A stretch of 64,000 nucleotides of DNA from the NCBI GenBank assembly GCA_003049465.1, contig PYSS01000027.1, positions 1 to 64,000 on the forward strand, written 5' to 3'. Shown in pieces: positions 10,695 through 20,602 of this stretch (position 1 is its first letter; the number at the start of each line of letters is the position of its first letter). The translations under genes were made by a program, and so were the position numbers. The DNA is from Magnaporthiopsis rhizophila (lineage: Eukaryota > Ascomycota > Sordariomycetes > Magnaporthales > Magnaporthaceae). Under the pieces are notes generated by a model that searched no databases, was not told the DNA's origin, and saw nothing but the letters and a program-made list of their open reading frames with translations.

Positions 10695-12176
10695 GGATCC
10701 AATCTGTTATTGTTGTTGTGGTCGCGGTTTGGGGCGGAGGGTACAGGAAGGGTGCAAACTGTCGATCCCTGGGATGTATAGCTAGCGAGCATCTTCCTCA
10801 CGAACCGATAATATGCAAGCCGAATTGGATTTGGAAATGCCTAGATCCATTGGCCGTCTGACCGATGAAATGAACTTTGGAAGCACCAGCCGTCGCCGAA
10901 ACACGACGTGCGCCACATCAGCGAGCGAGGCTAGCACCCGCAGCAAAATATACCGAAATGGAAAATGACCAGAAAAGGAAAATGCCGCCAAACCGGCGGG
11001 GGAATTTGCGTGGAATTTAGGTTACATAGCTGGAGCATCTAATTATTCCTGCCTTTCTCCTCGACATATCGTAACAAAATTCGTTGTTCATTATTGCAAG
11101 TAGAGTCACATCCGGTAGACCGAATTGCCTGATCTCCGCCTCCGAGGAACTCGGAGGAGAGGATATACCGAGCACTCGTCGGCTTCGGCCGGCACGTCTG
11201 CACGCCGCGGCCGAATGAGGCTAAGCGAGGGTTTTTTTTTTTCTACGCGCACCGGGGTTTTTGATACCGTACCCTGCCCGTCGGCCTCCCCGCGTTGGCG
11301 CGTTCCTTTGCGACATTCATTTACGAACAGCCCTGCCAGTGAGATCGGTACCAGTTAATTATCAGACCATTTAGCATGGCTTACCGTACCAACTACCACT
11401 GTACTTCGCGGTCGCCATTGGCAGTCATATTTGAAACGAACACTAGGTAATTAATCAGTCCGTAATGGTACGTAATTATAACACAAGCCCGAAACGGGAA
11501 GGTGCCGAACTTGGACTGTAGACGGAGGAGGATTGCGAAAAGCTTGTGTACAAAACAAAGCCGGGGAGATAGGTATTAATCCTGCCAGATCACGGCGGCG
11601 GTTATGGGCTTGCTGGTGGAGATGATGGGGCGACTGTGCATGTTCGACGGACCTTTCTACTTTTTTATTTTTTTTTATTTTTTTTTATCGCATGGTCATC
11701 TTCCTTTTTTCTTTTCTTTTTTCGTCGCAAAACCACTGTCCGACCGTGGCAACTACGAGGTACCTACCACCGACATAGTGGCGGTCGACGAGGTCTGGGC
11801 CGCCTGTTAGGAGACATAATTTGTCTGCAACATCATGCCAGTCGCGGATGAAGCAGCCACGGTGGCCAATGGGCAGGCCGAGCTTATATCAGGTCACATA
11901 CAAGGCCTAGAATAGGTGGATGAAAAAGGAAGTCGACGGGCGAAACAAATTGGCCCGCGCCCGAGACGAGCCAGCCGACAACGCACAAGCAATGGGCAGG
12001 TCGTTGTCAAGGCAAACACGGAGGGGACGCGGGTTCAGGTTTGTGGTTCGTATTATCGTCCTATGGACGCCAGCTCCGGTCACGGTCGAGAAGGTGGAGG
12101 AAGGGAAAAAAAAAAAAGAAACTTTCATGGCAGTGAGGCAGTCGAGACGACATGGCGCTCTGGCTTGATCCAGACC
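10695..12176. other. Intergenic region, no gene seen
   Basis: About 1.5 kb without a recognisable gene. A perfect 8-bp hairpin (CCTCCGAG-GAA-CTCGGAGG) lies at about 11144-11162. The stretch around 11660-11730 is T-rich. Open frames are short and lack domains. Confidence 0.4.
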
Positions 12177-12512
12177 CTACTCCCCTCTAGGATGGCCGAG
12201 CACAGCGCCCTGCGACGTGGAGCGGTTCTTGTCCTTGTCCGGGTTCCTCTTGCTGTGCACGTCCGGGGCGCTGCTCATGATGCGCGTGTTCTTGGGGTCG
12301 GCGGACTGCGTCGTCTCGTCTCGTCCGCGCGCCGACCGTCCGCCGGTGCCCGCCATCTGCTGCAGCGTCTGGTCCTTGCCGCGGGTGCCGTTCGGCTCGG
12401 TGATGCTCTTGGGCTGCTGCCGGGAGCCCGCCGTCTGCCACCACAGGCCGCCGCCGAAGACGGTGAGGGCGCCGATGGCGAGGGGGATGCGCGATCGTGC
12501 TGCTGGGTTCAT
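12177..12512 (-). CDS. Small single-pass membrane protein, possibly mitochondrial
   Basis: Single-exon frame of 111 residues. The N-terminus is short and basic (MNPAARSR), followed by one hydrophobic segment (about residues 9-26, IPLAIGALTVFGGGLWW). The rest is a long polar, charged, disordered tail rich in Gln, Arg, Ser and Asp. Small Pezizomycotina proteins with this layout are commonly annotated as mitochondrial or inner-membrane proteins of unknown role; the localisation is inference from the basic start plus transmembrane segment. No catalytic motif is visible. The tail's low complexity means the 3' end could differ if an unrecognised intron removes the stop. Confidence 0.55.
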   Translation of the reverse strand: MNPAARSRIPLAIGALTVFGGGLWWQTAGSRQQPKSITEPNGTRGKDQTLQQMAGTGGRSARGRDETTQSADPKNTRIMSSAPDVHSKRNPDKDKNRSTSQGAVLGHPRGE

Positions 12513-13060
12513 GGCTGCTTTTGCTCGTTTATGGTGTGGTGCAACCGGGGACGGCTGATGCCTGGTGTTGTCGGTTGGGGAGAGATGACGGATGCGATCC
12601 TGGAAAGATTGTGCTTACGAGACGGGACTTCAGGTCGATTTTCGTTGGTGATGCGTGCCTAGTTGGGGTCGCTGCTTGTCCGGTCTTGGTTTTTTGGAGT
12701 TGGGTGTTGCGTAAAGGGACTGGAGGAATGGAGCAGATCCAAGGGTGCTGGGTAATATATCAAATGGATCGATCTTTGCCGGTTGGAGAATGGTGATCTC
12801 ATTCTTGCGGGTAGCGCTGGCGGGATCATAATGACATCATGCAGAGGTCTCCACCGCCCGACGTTTTGCCGTTGCAGACAAAGACGACTGTTGAAATTGG
12901 ACGATGGGACTGCCATTCGAACAATCGATATCCTTTTGTGTTGTTTGGAGGTGTCCAAATTCGACTGACAGGAAGCCCCACGCCTCTACCCGCCGCATAT
13001 TTTTTCAGTCCCATCCGCTGGAGTGCTGGCTGGTTCGACGACAACACAACACCACAAGCC

Positions 13061-13801
13061 ATGTATATTCTTTTGATCACCGTCCTTTTTAATATCCTCG
13101 CACAAGCGATTGGGCCCCAAGTTGTGCTTGCATCCGCACCCAAGCGCGACCGGGACGACATCCAAGCCACGAGTGAATATTGGATGCGGCGCGCCGTCGC
13201 CGTCCTCGAGGAAGAGACAGGGTCGCCCTGCCCGTTCGCCGCCTTCGGAGCCGTCATCGTCAACCACACCGACACCAGTTCCACAGCCGTCGAGGAAGGC
13301 AACCCTTTCCCTCGCGGCACGCTGGTGTGCGCCGCCGCCAACGCCGTCGCCACGACGGGCGACCCGACGCTGCACGGGGAGGTGGCGGCCCTGCGCGCCT
13401 GCGTGCGCGACCTGCAGCGTCCGCCGCGCAACCTGTCGCCCGACGCGGCGCGGCTCGCCCTCCGCGACCTGTCGCTGCACACCACGGCGGAGCCGTGCCC
13501 GATGTGCGCGTCGGCCGCCCGCTGGGCCGGACTGCGCGAGGTCGTCTTTGGCACAAGTGTGCCGAGGCTGGTCGCACTGGGCTGGTCGCAGATCGGCGTC
13601 AGGTCCGCCGAGGTGTTTGCGAGGAGCCAGGGTATAGACGGCCATCCGACGACGCTCGTGTCGGACGTCTTGGACGAGGAGACTGATACTTACTTTGCGT
13701 GGCAGTTTGGAGACGGCACCGCCCGGCAACCAAACCCTTGCCCGCGCGGATGCCTTGCCGTCCGTCGCGACGACAAGAGCTGGGATTGTCAGCCTGCTTG
13801 A
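13061..13801 (+). CDS. Secretory cytidine/deoxycytidylate deaminase-fold protein
   Basis: Single exon. From the ATG at 13061 it encodes 246 residues beginning with a signal peptide (MYILLITVLF..., likely cut near residue 24). The same frame extends upstream to an ATG at 12839, adding 74 residues of poor composition, so 13061 is preferred. The zinc-binding signature of the CDA superfamily is intact: HGE at residues 105-107 (zinc ligand His105, proton-shuttle Glu107) and PCPMC with Cys146 and Cys149. Spacing and the PCPMCASAARWAG context fit the dCMP/tRNA-adenosine/guanine-deaminase branch. There is an N-glycosylation sequon (NHT, 68-70), and the C-terminus has three further cysteines. Family enzymes hydrolyse an amino group from cytosine, guanine or adenine derivatives, normally in the cytosol; secretory targeting is unusual. 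Substrate is unknown. Confidence 0.85.
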   Translation: MYILLITVLFNILAQAIGPQVVLASAPKRDRDDIQATSEYWMRRAVAVLEEETGSPCPFAAFGAVIVNHTDTSSTAVEEGNPFPRGTLVCAAANAVATTGDPTLHGEVAALRACVRDLQRPPRNLSPDAARLALRDLSLHTTAEPCPMCASAARWAGLREVVFGTSVPRLVALGWSQIGVRSAEVFARSQGIDGHPTTLVSDVLDEETDTYFAWQFGDGTARQPNPCPRGCLAVRRDDKSWDCQPA

Positions 13802-13902
13802 CTCTTTTTTTCTTTTCGTTGAAACCAGGACCTTGGCTATGATGACACCAGGAACAGATTTGATATAGCGCGAAGGCTGCTCGGGCGGGGGCAGGCCGAC
13901 AT

Positions 13903-13954
13903 CTCCATGATGGTGTGTTTCTCCCCGCTTCGGGGAGTTGCACCCATCATGGAG
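13903..13954. other. Strong hairpin between convergent genes
   Basis: A long inverted repeat with a perfect inner stem (CTCCCCG-CTT-CGGGGAG, 13921-13937) and a second outer stem (CTCCATGATGG pairing with CCATCATGGAG), separated by a short imperfect internal loop. It lies between the 3' ends of the deaminase gene (plus) and the NmrA-like gene (minus), so it could be transcribed in both 3' untranslated regions. A role in 3'-end formation or RNA stability is inference. Confidence 0.6.
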
Positions 13955-14211
13955 TTTCGGTTGTGCCAGGCGAGTATGCTCTAGCGCAATGAGAACAACC
14001 TAAAAAACTACACAAAAGTCTGAGCCTGAGAGCGGAGGATGAACGGGTTTGCAGTAGTCTGTCACGCTGCCATGGAGGGACGCAACTTTTACCTTAACAG
14101 CGAAATACCAACATAGCATGTTTACGACGTTTTCCTATCATTACCTGTATGTTCTATCAAAAGCAGATGCCCTTTCCAGCTACTACCATCTTGTCCTGTG
14201 CGCAGTTTCTA

Positions 14212-15126
14212 TCAACCCAGGGCCTTCAGGGCGCTTGCCACCACCTCCTCGAGCGTGTTATTTTTGAGGCCCAGCTTCTCGTTGAAGATCTCACCCTCCA
14301 GTTCCAAGTGCCCGCCGTACCGACCCGTCACCAAGCCCGTCTCGACCAGGGCAACCGTCGCCGCGACGTTGCCGGCCTCCGCCAGCTTCTGCTGCTCCTC
14401 GATAAACTTGGCGGTGTCCAGCTTCTCGATCTTCCAGGGCTCCCCGCCCGTCTGGCGCTCGAGCTCGGCGACCAGCTGGCGCTGTGAGATGGCAAAGTCG
14501 CTGAGCAGCACGTTCTGGTTGCGCGTCTCGTCCGGGAACTTGGACAGCGCGCGCACCACGGCCAGCGCCGTGTTCTCCTCGGTGGTGCAGCTGAACAAGC
14601 CCTCGCCGTCGTCCCAGAGCACGGCGCGGCGCTCCTTGAGGTGCAGGCCCAGGAAGTCGTGCGCCAGGCTCCAGCGGAGCCACATGCAGCAGCTGATGGA
14701 CGTCCATTCGATGCGGCCGGCGGCGGCGAGATCGCGCAGGTGCTCCTGGATCTTGCCCTTGTCGCGGAAGACGGTGCACAGGGCCTGGGCATCCTTGCGC
14801 ATGTTGTTGAGCCCGTACTCGGACGGCAGGTAGCGGCGCACGCCGGCGGCCATGGCGGCGTCGATGAAGCGGAACTGGTCGCTGACGCTGAGCGTGGTCA
14901 TGCAGTTGATGATGGCCTCTTGGCCCTTGAAGGCCACCTCGAGCTCCGCGACAGGATAGTCGTCAGCCACCTTGATGGCCCGGATGCCGTCGGGGACGGT
15001 GGTGGTGGAGGAGGCGCGCTGGAGGACCGTCACGGTGAAGCTGGGCTCTTTGAGCAGGGCGTCCAAGATGATGCTGCCTATGGATCCGCCGGCACCGACG
15101 AGGAGGATGTTCTTGAAGGCGCTCAT
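14212..15126 (-). CDS. NmrA-like / isoflavone-reductase-like NAD(P)-binding protein
   Basis: Single-exon gene for 304 residues from an ATG at 15126. The N-terminus has the Rossmann dinucleotide-binding motif (NILLVGAGGSIGSIIL, residues 6-21) of the atypical short-chain reductases. It is followed by DQFRFIDAAMAAGVRRYLPSEYG-like sequence typical of the NmrA/isoflavone-reductase group, and by an LAAELERQTG-type C-terminal substrate domain. Family members are NADPH-dependent reductases of aromatic or phenolic compounds, or redox sensors that bind NAD(P) without catalysis. The second group usually lacks the catalytic lysine, and I cannot decide between them from sequence alone. Length is normal for the family. 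It converges on the deaminase gene across a hairpin, and its 1.2-kb upstream spacer is shared with the divergent Mug190-like gene. Confidence 0.9.
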   Translation of the reverse strand: MSAFKNILLVGAGGSIGSIILDALLKEPSFTVTVLQRASSTTTVPDGIRAIKVADDYPVAELEVAFKGQEAIINCMTTLSVSDQFRFIDAAMAAGVRRYLPSEYGLNNMRKDAQALCTVFRDKGKIQEHLRDLAAAGRIEWTSISCCMWLRWSLAHDFLGLHLKERRAVLWDDGEGLFSCTTEENTALAVVRALSKFPDETRNQNVLLSDFAISQRQLVAELERQTGGEPWKIEKLDTAKFIEEQQKLAEAGNVAATVALVETGLVTGRYGGHLELEGEIFNEKLGLKNNTLEEVVASALKALG

Positions 15127-16351
15127 GATGACTAGAGTAGAGGTTCTGGAGGAGTATGCTTGAGGCTAGGTTTCTTGATGGCCGGGTATTCGACAATGCG
15201 ACTGTTCGAGGCAGGGCTGTGGTCTAATAAATACATCAACCGGTACATACTTTGTCCGCTGGCGCAACCTTCCATGAAACCCCCTCCTACAGCCGTTGAT
15301 GTTGTGATGGTATATCCCGATGACAAAGAAATACTTGATCACATAATCGAAGTCCAGGAACTCGCGCAGACATCGGGAAAAGGATAAATAGCACTCGCCC
15401 CTTCGTCTGCGAGCTGCAGCCGAGGTATTTCAAAGCTCGGCCCGTCGGGGTGGGTGTAGGTGTCTGCTCGGTTCTTGTTCACTAATCGTGCGTGGATTTT
15501 GGTGTTCACTAATTGCTGCATCGCTGGGTCCAGGTCACTTGCTGCCGATTGGCTGGAGAGCAACGGCCAGAGAAGACTCGCACAGACAACGGCGCATTTG
15601 CAAGATTGTTTTTAGCCGCCCAGCAAAGCCAGCAAACACCCATTGCCCCTGAAGAAACTTAATCGATCGGCATTGGGCGGTATGTAGTGCCGGATACTCG
15701 GATGACGTTTGGCACTGGCGTGGAGAGGGACCAAGTCGTAGCTGGTTGCTGACGTGGGTCTCGAAGCACACGCACTCGCGATGTGCTGAGACAAGGGTTG
15801 GATATCCCGTGGGGAGGAACAATGCAATAGGAACGGAAGGAAGGCCAGCGTGGTCTAGAACAGGTTTGCTGGTGCACGGCTGGGAAGCGTCCAGCATGGG
15901 CTGATGCTTGCCGGGTTCCCGTGCCAGCGCCGCCGCTGATTGGCGTGGTGCGGCAGCCAAGCCTTGCAGGCGGGGCAACCAGACCCAAGATCCCTGGAGA
16001 AACTGCCAAGCCATGTTTCGCAGGATGGAGCTCTTCTGACATCATCGCGCCTGCGCTCCAGGAAGTGCCGCTTATGACCTCAGCCCTGTCACGCACGCCG
16101 AGCAAGCCTCTGTAAAATCTCCAAGCCATGTCTCGGCCAACCGTCTTGATATATGCTGAGACAGCTATCCGACGAAGAGGAAGAAGACGACGACCTCCTT
16201 GCAAGAACTGACCATCGAGACGAGCTGTGTCGACTTCCGCAGGTTGAAGTCGTAGCCTGCTCTGTGAGCGCCTTGGCGGAGTAGCCAGCGAACACAGACC
16301 GCAAGAGAAAAAACTCGAATATCAACTACGGCCGAGCGAGGCACCTTCAAC
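15127..16351. other. Divergent promoter region
   Basis: About 1.2 kb between the start codons of the NmrA-like gene (minus) and the Mug190-like gene (plus). No gene is recognised. A short related motif (CAAGCCATGTYTCG) occurs twice, near 16007 and 16123. Minus-strand open frames here show no domain. Confidence 0.4.
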
Positions 16352-19300
16352 ATGCCGCCATCCGCCGACTTCGAGCAGGAGGCAGGCGCCGGCCGCCGTC
16401 TCTACACAAAGCCACACTCGGGCAGGCGGCCGATCCCTACCATTCACGGCTACAGGGAACACCGCAAGGAGCTGGAGGGGCAGCTAAACGAGACCGAAAA
16501 GGCCCAGCATGGACCCGAGGACGACTCGAAGCCGAAGCGGGCCTTCAACTCAGCCAAGGCCATTTTCAAGGAAGAAGAAGGGCCCAAGTCTGACCACGAC
16601 CCATTCCCATCAGTCAACCGCCATCTCGACGATAGGGTGACTCGGGAGGGCGACGAGAGTGGCATTCCGAGCGACGACCATGTCGGAGAGGAGAGCAAGC
16701 ACAGCGCGGAGCAAGGGGATGACCACAAGGGCCATGGTAGGGGCAAAAACAAGAGCAAAGATGAGAAGAACAAGCAGCAGAAATCGGCCACCGAATCTGC
16801 GGCATCGGCGATCGATCCCCGAGCAAAGCGCAAGGCGATGAAGAAGACGAAGCGGACCGGTGGCGGCCGCGAAGTCACCGATCCCATCACGCACCTGCCC
16901 ATCATCATCCACGATCACACCGACAAGGACCTACGGTCCGCCGAGCACAACCTACCAGAGCCAGGGACCGATCATCGGACCGCCAGGGGCCTCCGCGGCG
17001 CCACCAAATTCGACGAGGAGCTGGATATAGAACAGAAGGAGCTCCAGAGATCGTACAATGGCATGCTCAAGTTGTTCCCGCCGCCCGACTTCGACGAGCT
17101 CAGACACGAACTCGAAAACATATACCAGCAAGCGCTTGTCGCCGGCCTCGCCATCACAGCCACACTGACAGCGACCGTGGTGTCGTTCTTGTGCAGAGGG
17201 CCTGTCGAGAGCCTCAAGGGCATCACCGGAACGCTCTACGGCTACATATCCAATGCGGTCTTCGTCTCCATATGCTGCGCCACCGTCGCTGCAAGCATTA
17301 TGGGGGTCGGAACGTGGGTGCGCAACAGAGTTGCCGCTCTCTTTGATGACGAGACGTGGGACGCCGCGCGCCGCGGCGAGGCCGAGATTGTGGGGTCCGA
17401 AGCTGAGCTTCCAGAGTCGACGCAGTGGCTGAACAGTCTCTTCTCCAACATCTGGCCGCTGATAAACCCCGACCTTTTCGTTTCCATGATCGACATGATC
17501 GAGGATGTCATGCAGGCCTCGCTCCCGCGCGTCATCAAGATGGTCAACGTCGAGGACATGGGCCAAGGAAGCGAGTCGTTTCGGATCCTCGGCATCCGCT
17601 GGCTGCCCACCGGCGCCGCCTCCCAGACGGTCACGCCAGAGGGCAAGCTTGAAAGGCCCGAGAAGACCAAGTCCAAAGATGCGCTCAACATCGGCGATGA
17701 TAACTGTAACGAATCGCAAATGACATCAAGCCACAGCAATGATGGAAGCGATTCCGAGAACGAAGATATTGCCTCGCAGCTCACGGAGCAGGAACAGCAG
17801 GACCAGGCTGCGATGAAGCAGGGGCTAGAGGGAGAAGACGGCGACTTTGTCAATCTGGAACTAGCAGTGGCATACCGCAGCCGCTCCTCGGGCAAGTCCA
17901 TCAAGAGCAAAGCCAAGAACGCGCACCTCTACATCAAATTCTACCTTCCCGGAGGCATCGCCATGCCAGTCTGGGTCGAGCTCAAGGGGTTTATCGCCAC
18001 CATAAGGGTCCGCCTCCAACTGACGCCAGACCCACCCTTCATCAGCCTCTGTACCTTGACGTTCCTTGGACAGCCCAGGGTTAGCCTGTCATGCGTGCCG
18101 CTGTCCAAGCACAGCCTCAACATCATGGACGTACCCTTGATCTCATCCTTCGTACAGTCCAGTGTCGATGCCGCCGTGGCGGAGTATGTGGCCCCCAAGA
18201 GCCTGACCCTAAACCTCAAGGACATGCTGGTCGGAGAAGACTTCAAGAAGGACACCTTCAGCCGCGGTGTGGTCTGGATCTTCATCAAGCAGGCTCGCGG
18301 GTTCAAGCAGGGCGACGGTGGGCTGGGGCCTTTCAAGGAGGCGTCAAGCGATTCCTACGTCACAGTCTCATGGGGCAAGTTTGGCAAGCCCGTTTCCTCG
18401 ACTCGCATAGTCATGAACGAGCAGCAGCCGGACTGGCATGAATACGCCAGCATTCTGGTGACGCCGGAGGAACTCAACGCAGAAGAGAAGCTGCGACTTC
18501 AACTGTGGGATTCAGACAGGTGGACCGCCGACGACGACCTCGGGCGGGTAGAGATTGATCTCAAGTATCTCATGTCCTGCGAGGAGACCAAAAACCGCAT
18601 GCAGGACCGGGAGGATCAATTCAGGGGCCAAGATCCCGACGAGATGCTCCCGGGGACGCTGACATGGTCTGTGGGATGTTTTTCAAAGCCACGCATCAGC
18701 GAGGAAAAGTTGGCCAAGCAGACAGTCAACACGGACATCAAGACCAAGGAGCAGCTGAAGGAGCACGTATCGCAGCTGACAGAGCGTAAGCTCAGGGAGT
18801 CCGGTGCCGATCCTCACGACGACGTGGTGCACCAGCAGAAGGCGCAGGACTACAAGGAGATAGAGGATAACATGATAATATCAGCGCCCCCTTCCGAGGA
18901 GCACGTCTCGGGCATCCTCAGCATCCAAATCCACAACATGACGGGCCTGGAGGTGCAGCGGCTCAATCGACGCGACCGCGAGACCATGAAGGACCACGCC
19001 GAGGAGAGCGAGCAGGAGGATGACATGCCCGACAGCTACTGCACCATCATCCTCAACCACAAGAAGATTTACAAGACGCGTACCAAGCCTAAGAACTCGA
19101 AGCCCTTCTTCAACGCGGGCACCGAGCGCTTCATCAAGGACTGGCGCACTGCTGAGGTCATGATCGCCGTCCGAGACTCACGCGAGCGCGAGGACGACCC
19201 CCTGATCGGCCTTGTATTCTTGCCGCTCGCCAAGGTCTTCTCCAAGCGAAGTCAGATCCACGAGGACTTTCCGCTAGTTGGCGGCATCGGCTACGGCCGC

Positions 19301-20602
19301 GCTCGCATCAGTCTCGTCTGGCGCAGCGTCGAGATGAAACTTGAGCCCAACCTGATGGGCTGGGACTACGGCACCCTCGAGGTCTGCGGCCCTGTCCGAG
19401 AGGCGAGCGAGGGCCGTCTCTCTGCCGACCTGCGCCAGCACCGCATCAAGTTGCGCACCAACATGGGCAAGCTCAAGATGCAGCCGCGGGGCGGGAGGAA
19501 TAAGGTCAAGGACAAGGGAGACGACGGTAGGGATAGCGACGGGCGGCAGGAGTGGTGCCCGCGGCAGAAGCGGCTGCGCGAGAACGCCTTCCTCCCCGTG
19601 CGCAGGCGATACGCATCGGCGCTGGTCATCGAGTTCCGCGAGTCGGCGTTCGGGCCCGACCGCACGCCCGCCTTTGCTGTCATCTGGCTGCACGAGCTGA
19701 CGGATGAGGAGGAGCGCACGTTCACGCTCAAGGTCTGGAAGGGCGGCAAGAACAACCTGCGCCGCGCCGAGAGCTGCTGCGACTATGACGGCATGCACGA
19801 CGGCGAGGAGGAGCTGGGCGAGGTCGAGCTGACGCTCAAGTTCTGGAGGGGACTGTCGGGTTACCACAAGAAATACGCGTCGCAGAGCAAGAACGGGGAC
19901 ATGCGCAACGTCATGGAGTGTCTGGACACCATTACGGACGAGGGGCTGAGGGACGACGAGGGAGACGAGGGAGACGAGACGGACGACACGGAATCGGACA
20001 GCGAGGACGAAGATAAAGATGGCAGTGGCGGTGATGACAAGGGCTATGGAGGTTTGCCCGTGGATGCAGGGGAGACCAGGACAGACGAGAAAGAGACTAT
20101 GGACGCGGAGGAGTCCAAGGCAGACAAAGACGCAGCGGCGGCTAAGCGGAAGAGGCTGCAGGTGCACACCAACGACGACTCCTCGAGCGGCTCTGACTCC
20201 GATTCTGACTCCGACTCCGACTCCGGCGACGAAGACGCCAATTTCGGTACGGACGGGGAAAACGGCAGCAGCCGAGACAGTCGCGACGCGTCGCCCCTGA
20301 AGCGGCTCTCGCGCTTCAAGAAGATCAAGACCATCTTCCGGTCGCCCGTCGAGGGCGGCACGTCGGCCGCGCTCTCGGTGGCCACGGCGGGCCACGACAA
20401 CGGCGATGGTGGCGCGCGCGCAAGGCTCAAGGACTACAAGGACCACCACAAGCAGCTGCACCGCAAGCACCGCGGCGTCATGCAGTGGCGCGCCGCGCGC
20501 CAGGCCGACCACGTCGGCGGCAAGCTGAGCCGGCTCAAGGGCACGGTTGGGGGCATCTTCAAACACAAGGAGAAGGACGTGGGCATCGAAACCGAGGTTT
20601 AA
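16352..20602 (+). CDS. Mug190-like SMP and C2 domain membrane-contact protein
   Basis: Intronless gene of 1416 residues. The first 230 residues are charged and disordered. Two hydrophobic segments (about 260-282 and 301-322) would form a membrane hairpin. The following region (about 359-630, beginning WLNSLFSNIWPLINPDLF) matches the SMP/TULIP lipid-transfer domain of tricalbins and extended synaptotagmins. A first C2 domain spans about 639-740 (SYVTVSWG, LWDSDRWTADDDLG), a second about 852-965 (DSYCTIILNHKKIYKT...). A Glu/Asp tract (about 1195-1225) and a Ser-Asp repeat (about 1280-1296) precede a basic tail. This order fits S. pombe Mug190 and its filamentous-fungal relatives. The likely role is tethering ER to plasma membrane and moving lipids between them. 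The second C2 domain keeps few of the usual calcium-binding aspartates, so calcium dependence is doubtful. Confidence 0.85.
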   Translation: MPPSADFEQEAGAGRRLYTKPHSGRRPIPTIHGYREHRKELEGQLNETEKAQHGPEDDSKPKRAFNSAKAIFKEEEGPKSDHDPFPSVNRHLDDRVTREGDESGIPSDDHVGEESKHSAEQGDDHKGHGRGKNKSKDEKNKQQKSATESAASAIDPRAKRKAMKKTKRTGGGREVTDPITHLPIIIHDHTDKDLRSAEHNLPEPGTDHRTARGLRGATKFDEELDIEQKELQRSYNGMLKLFPPPDFDELRHELENIYQQALVAGLAITATLTATVVSFLCRGPVESLKGITGTLYGYISNAVFVSICCATVAASIMGVGTWVRNRVAALFDDETWDAARRGEAEIVGSEAELPESTQWLNSLFSNIWPLINPDLFVSMIDMIEDVMQASLPRVIKMVNVEDMGQGSESFRILGIRWLPTGAASQTVTPEGKLERPEKTKSKDALNIGDDNCNESQMTSSHSNDGSDSENEDIASQLTEQEQQDQAAMKQGLEGEDGDFVNLELAVAYRSRSSGKSIKSKAKNAHLYIKFYLPGGIAMPVWVELKGFIATIRVRLQLTPDPPFISLCTLTFLGQPRVSLSCVPLSKHSLNIMDVPLISSFVQSSVDAAVAEYVAPKSLTLNLKDMLVGEDFKKDTFSRGVVWIFIKQARGFKQGDGGLGPFKEASSDSYVTVSWGKFGKPVSSTRIVMNEQQPDWHEYASILVTPEELNAEEKLRLQLWDSDRWTADDDLGRVEIDLKYLMSCEETKNRMQDREDQFRGQDPDEMLPGTLTWSVGCFSKPRISEEKLAKQTVNTDIKTKEQLKEHVSQLTERKLRESGADPHDDVVHQQKAQDYKEIEDNMIISAPPSEEHVSGILSIQIHNMTGLEVQRLNRRDRETMKDHAEESEQEDDMPDSYCTIILNHKKIYKTRTKPKNSKPFFNAGTERFIKDWRTAEVMIAVRDSREREDDPLIGLVFLPLAKVFSKRSQIHEDFPLVGGIGYGRARISLVWRSVEMKLEPNLMGWDYGTLEVCGPVREASEGRLSADLRQHRIKLRTNMGKLKMQPRGGRNKVKDKGDDGRDSDGRQEWCPRQKRLRENAFLPVRRRYASALVIEFRESAFGPDRTPAFAVIWLHELTDEEERTFTLKVWKGGKNNLRRAESCCDYDGMHDGEEELGEVELTLKFWRGLSGYHKKYASQSKNGDMRNVMECLDTITDEGLRDDEGDEGDETDDTESDSEDEDKDGSGGDDKGYGGLPVDAGETRTDEKETMDAEESKADKDAAAAKRKRLQVHTNDDSSSGSDSDSDSDSDSGDEDANFGTDGENGSSRDSRDASPLKRLSRFKKIKTIFRSPVEGGTSAALSVATAGHDNGDGGARARLKDYKDHHKQLHRKHRGVMQWRAARQADHVGGKLSRLKGTVGGIFKHKEKDVGIETEV

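Noticed and set aside
12839..13060. 74-residue N-terminal extension of the deaminase-fold gene
   Set aside because: The extension has poor composition, while starting at 13061 gives an immediate signal peptide; kept only as an alternative.
19274..20566. 430-codon minus-strand frame
   Set aside because: Antisense shadow of the Mug190-like C-terminus; valine/leucine/arginine-rich translation without motifs.
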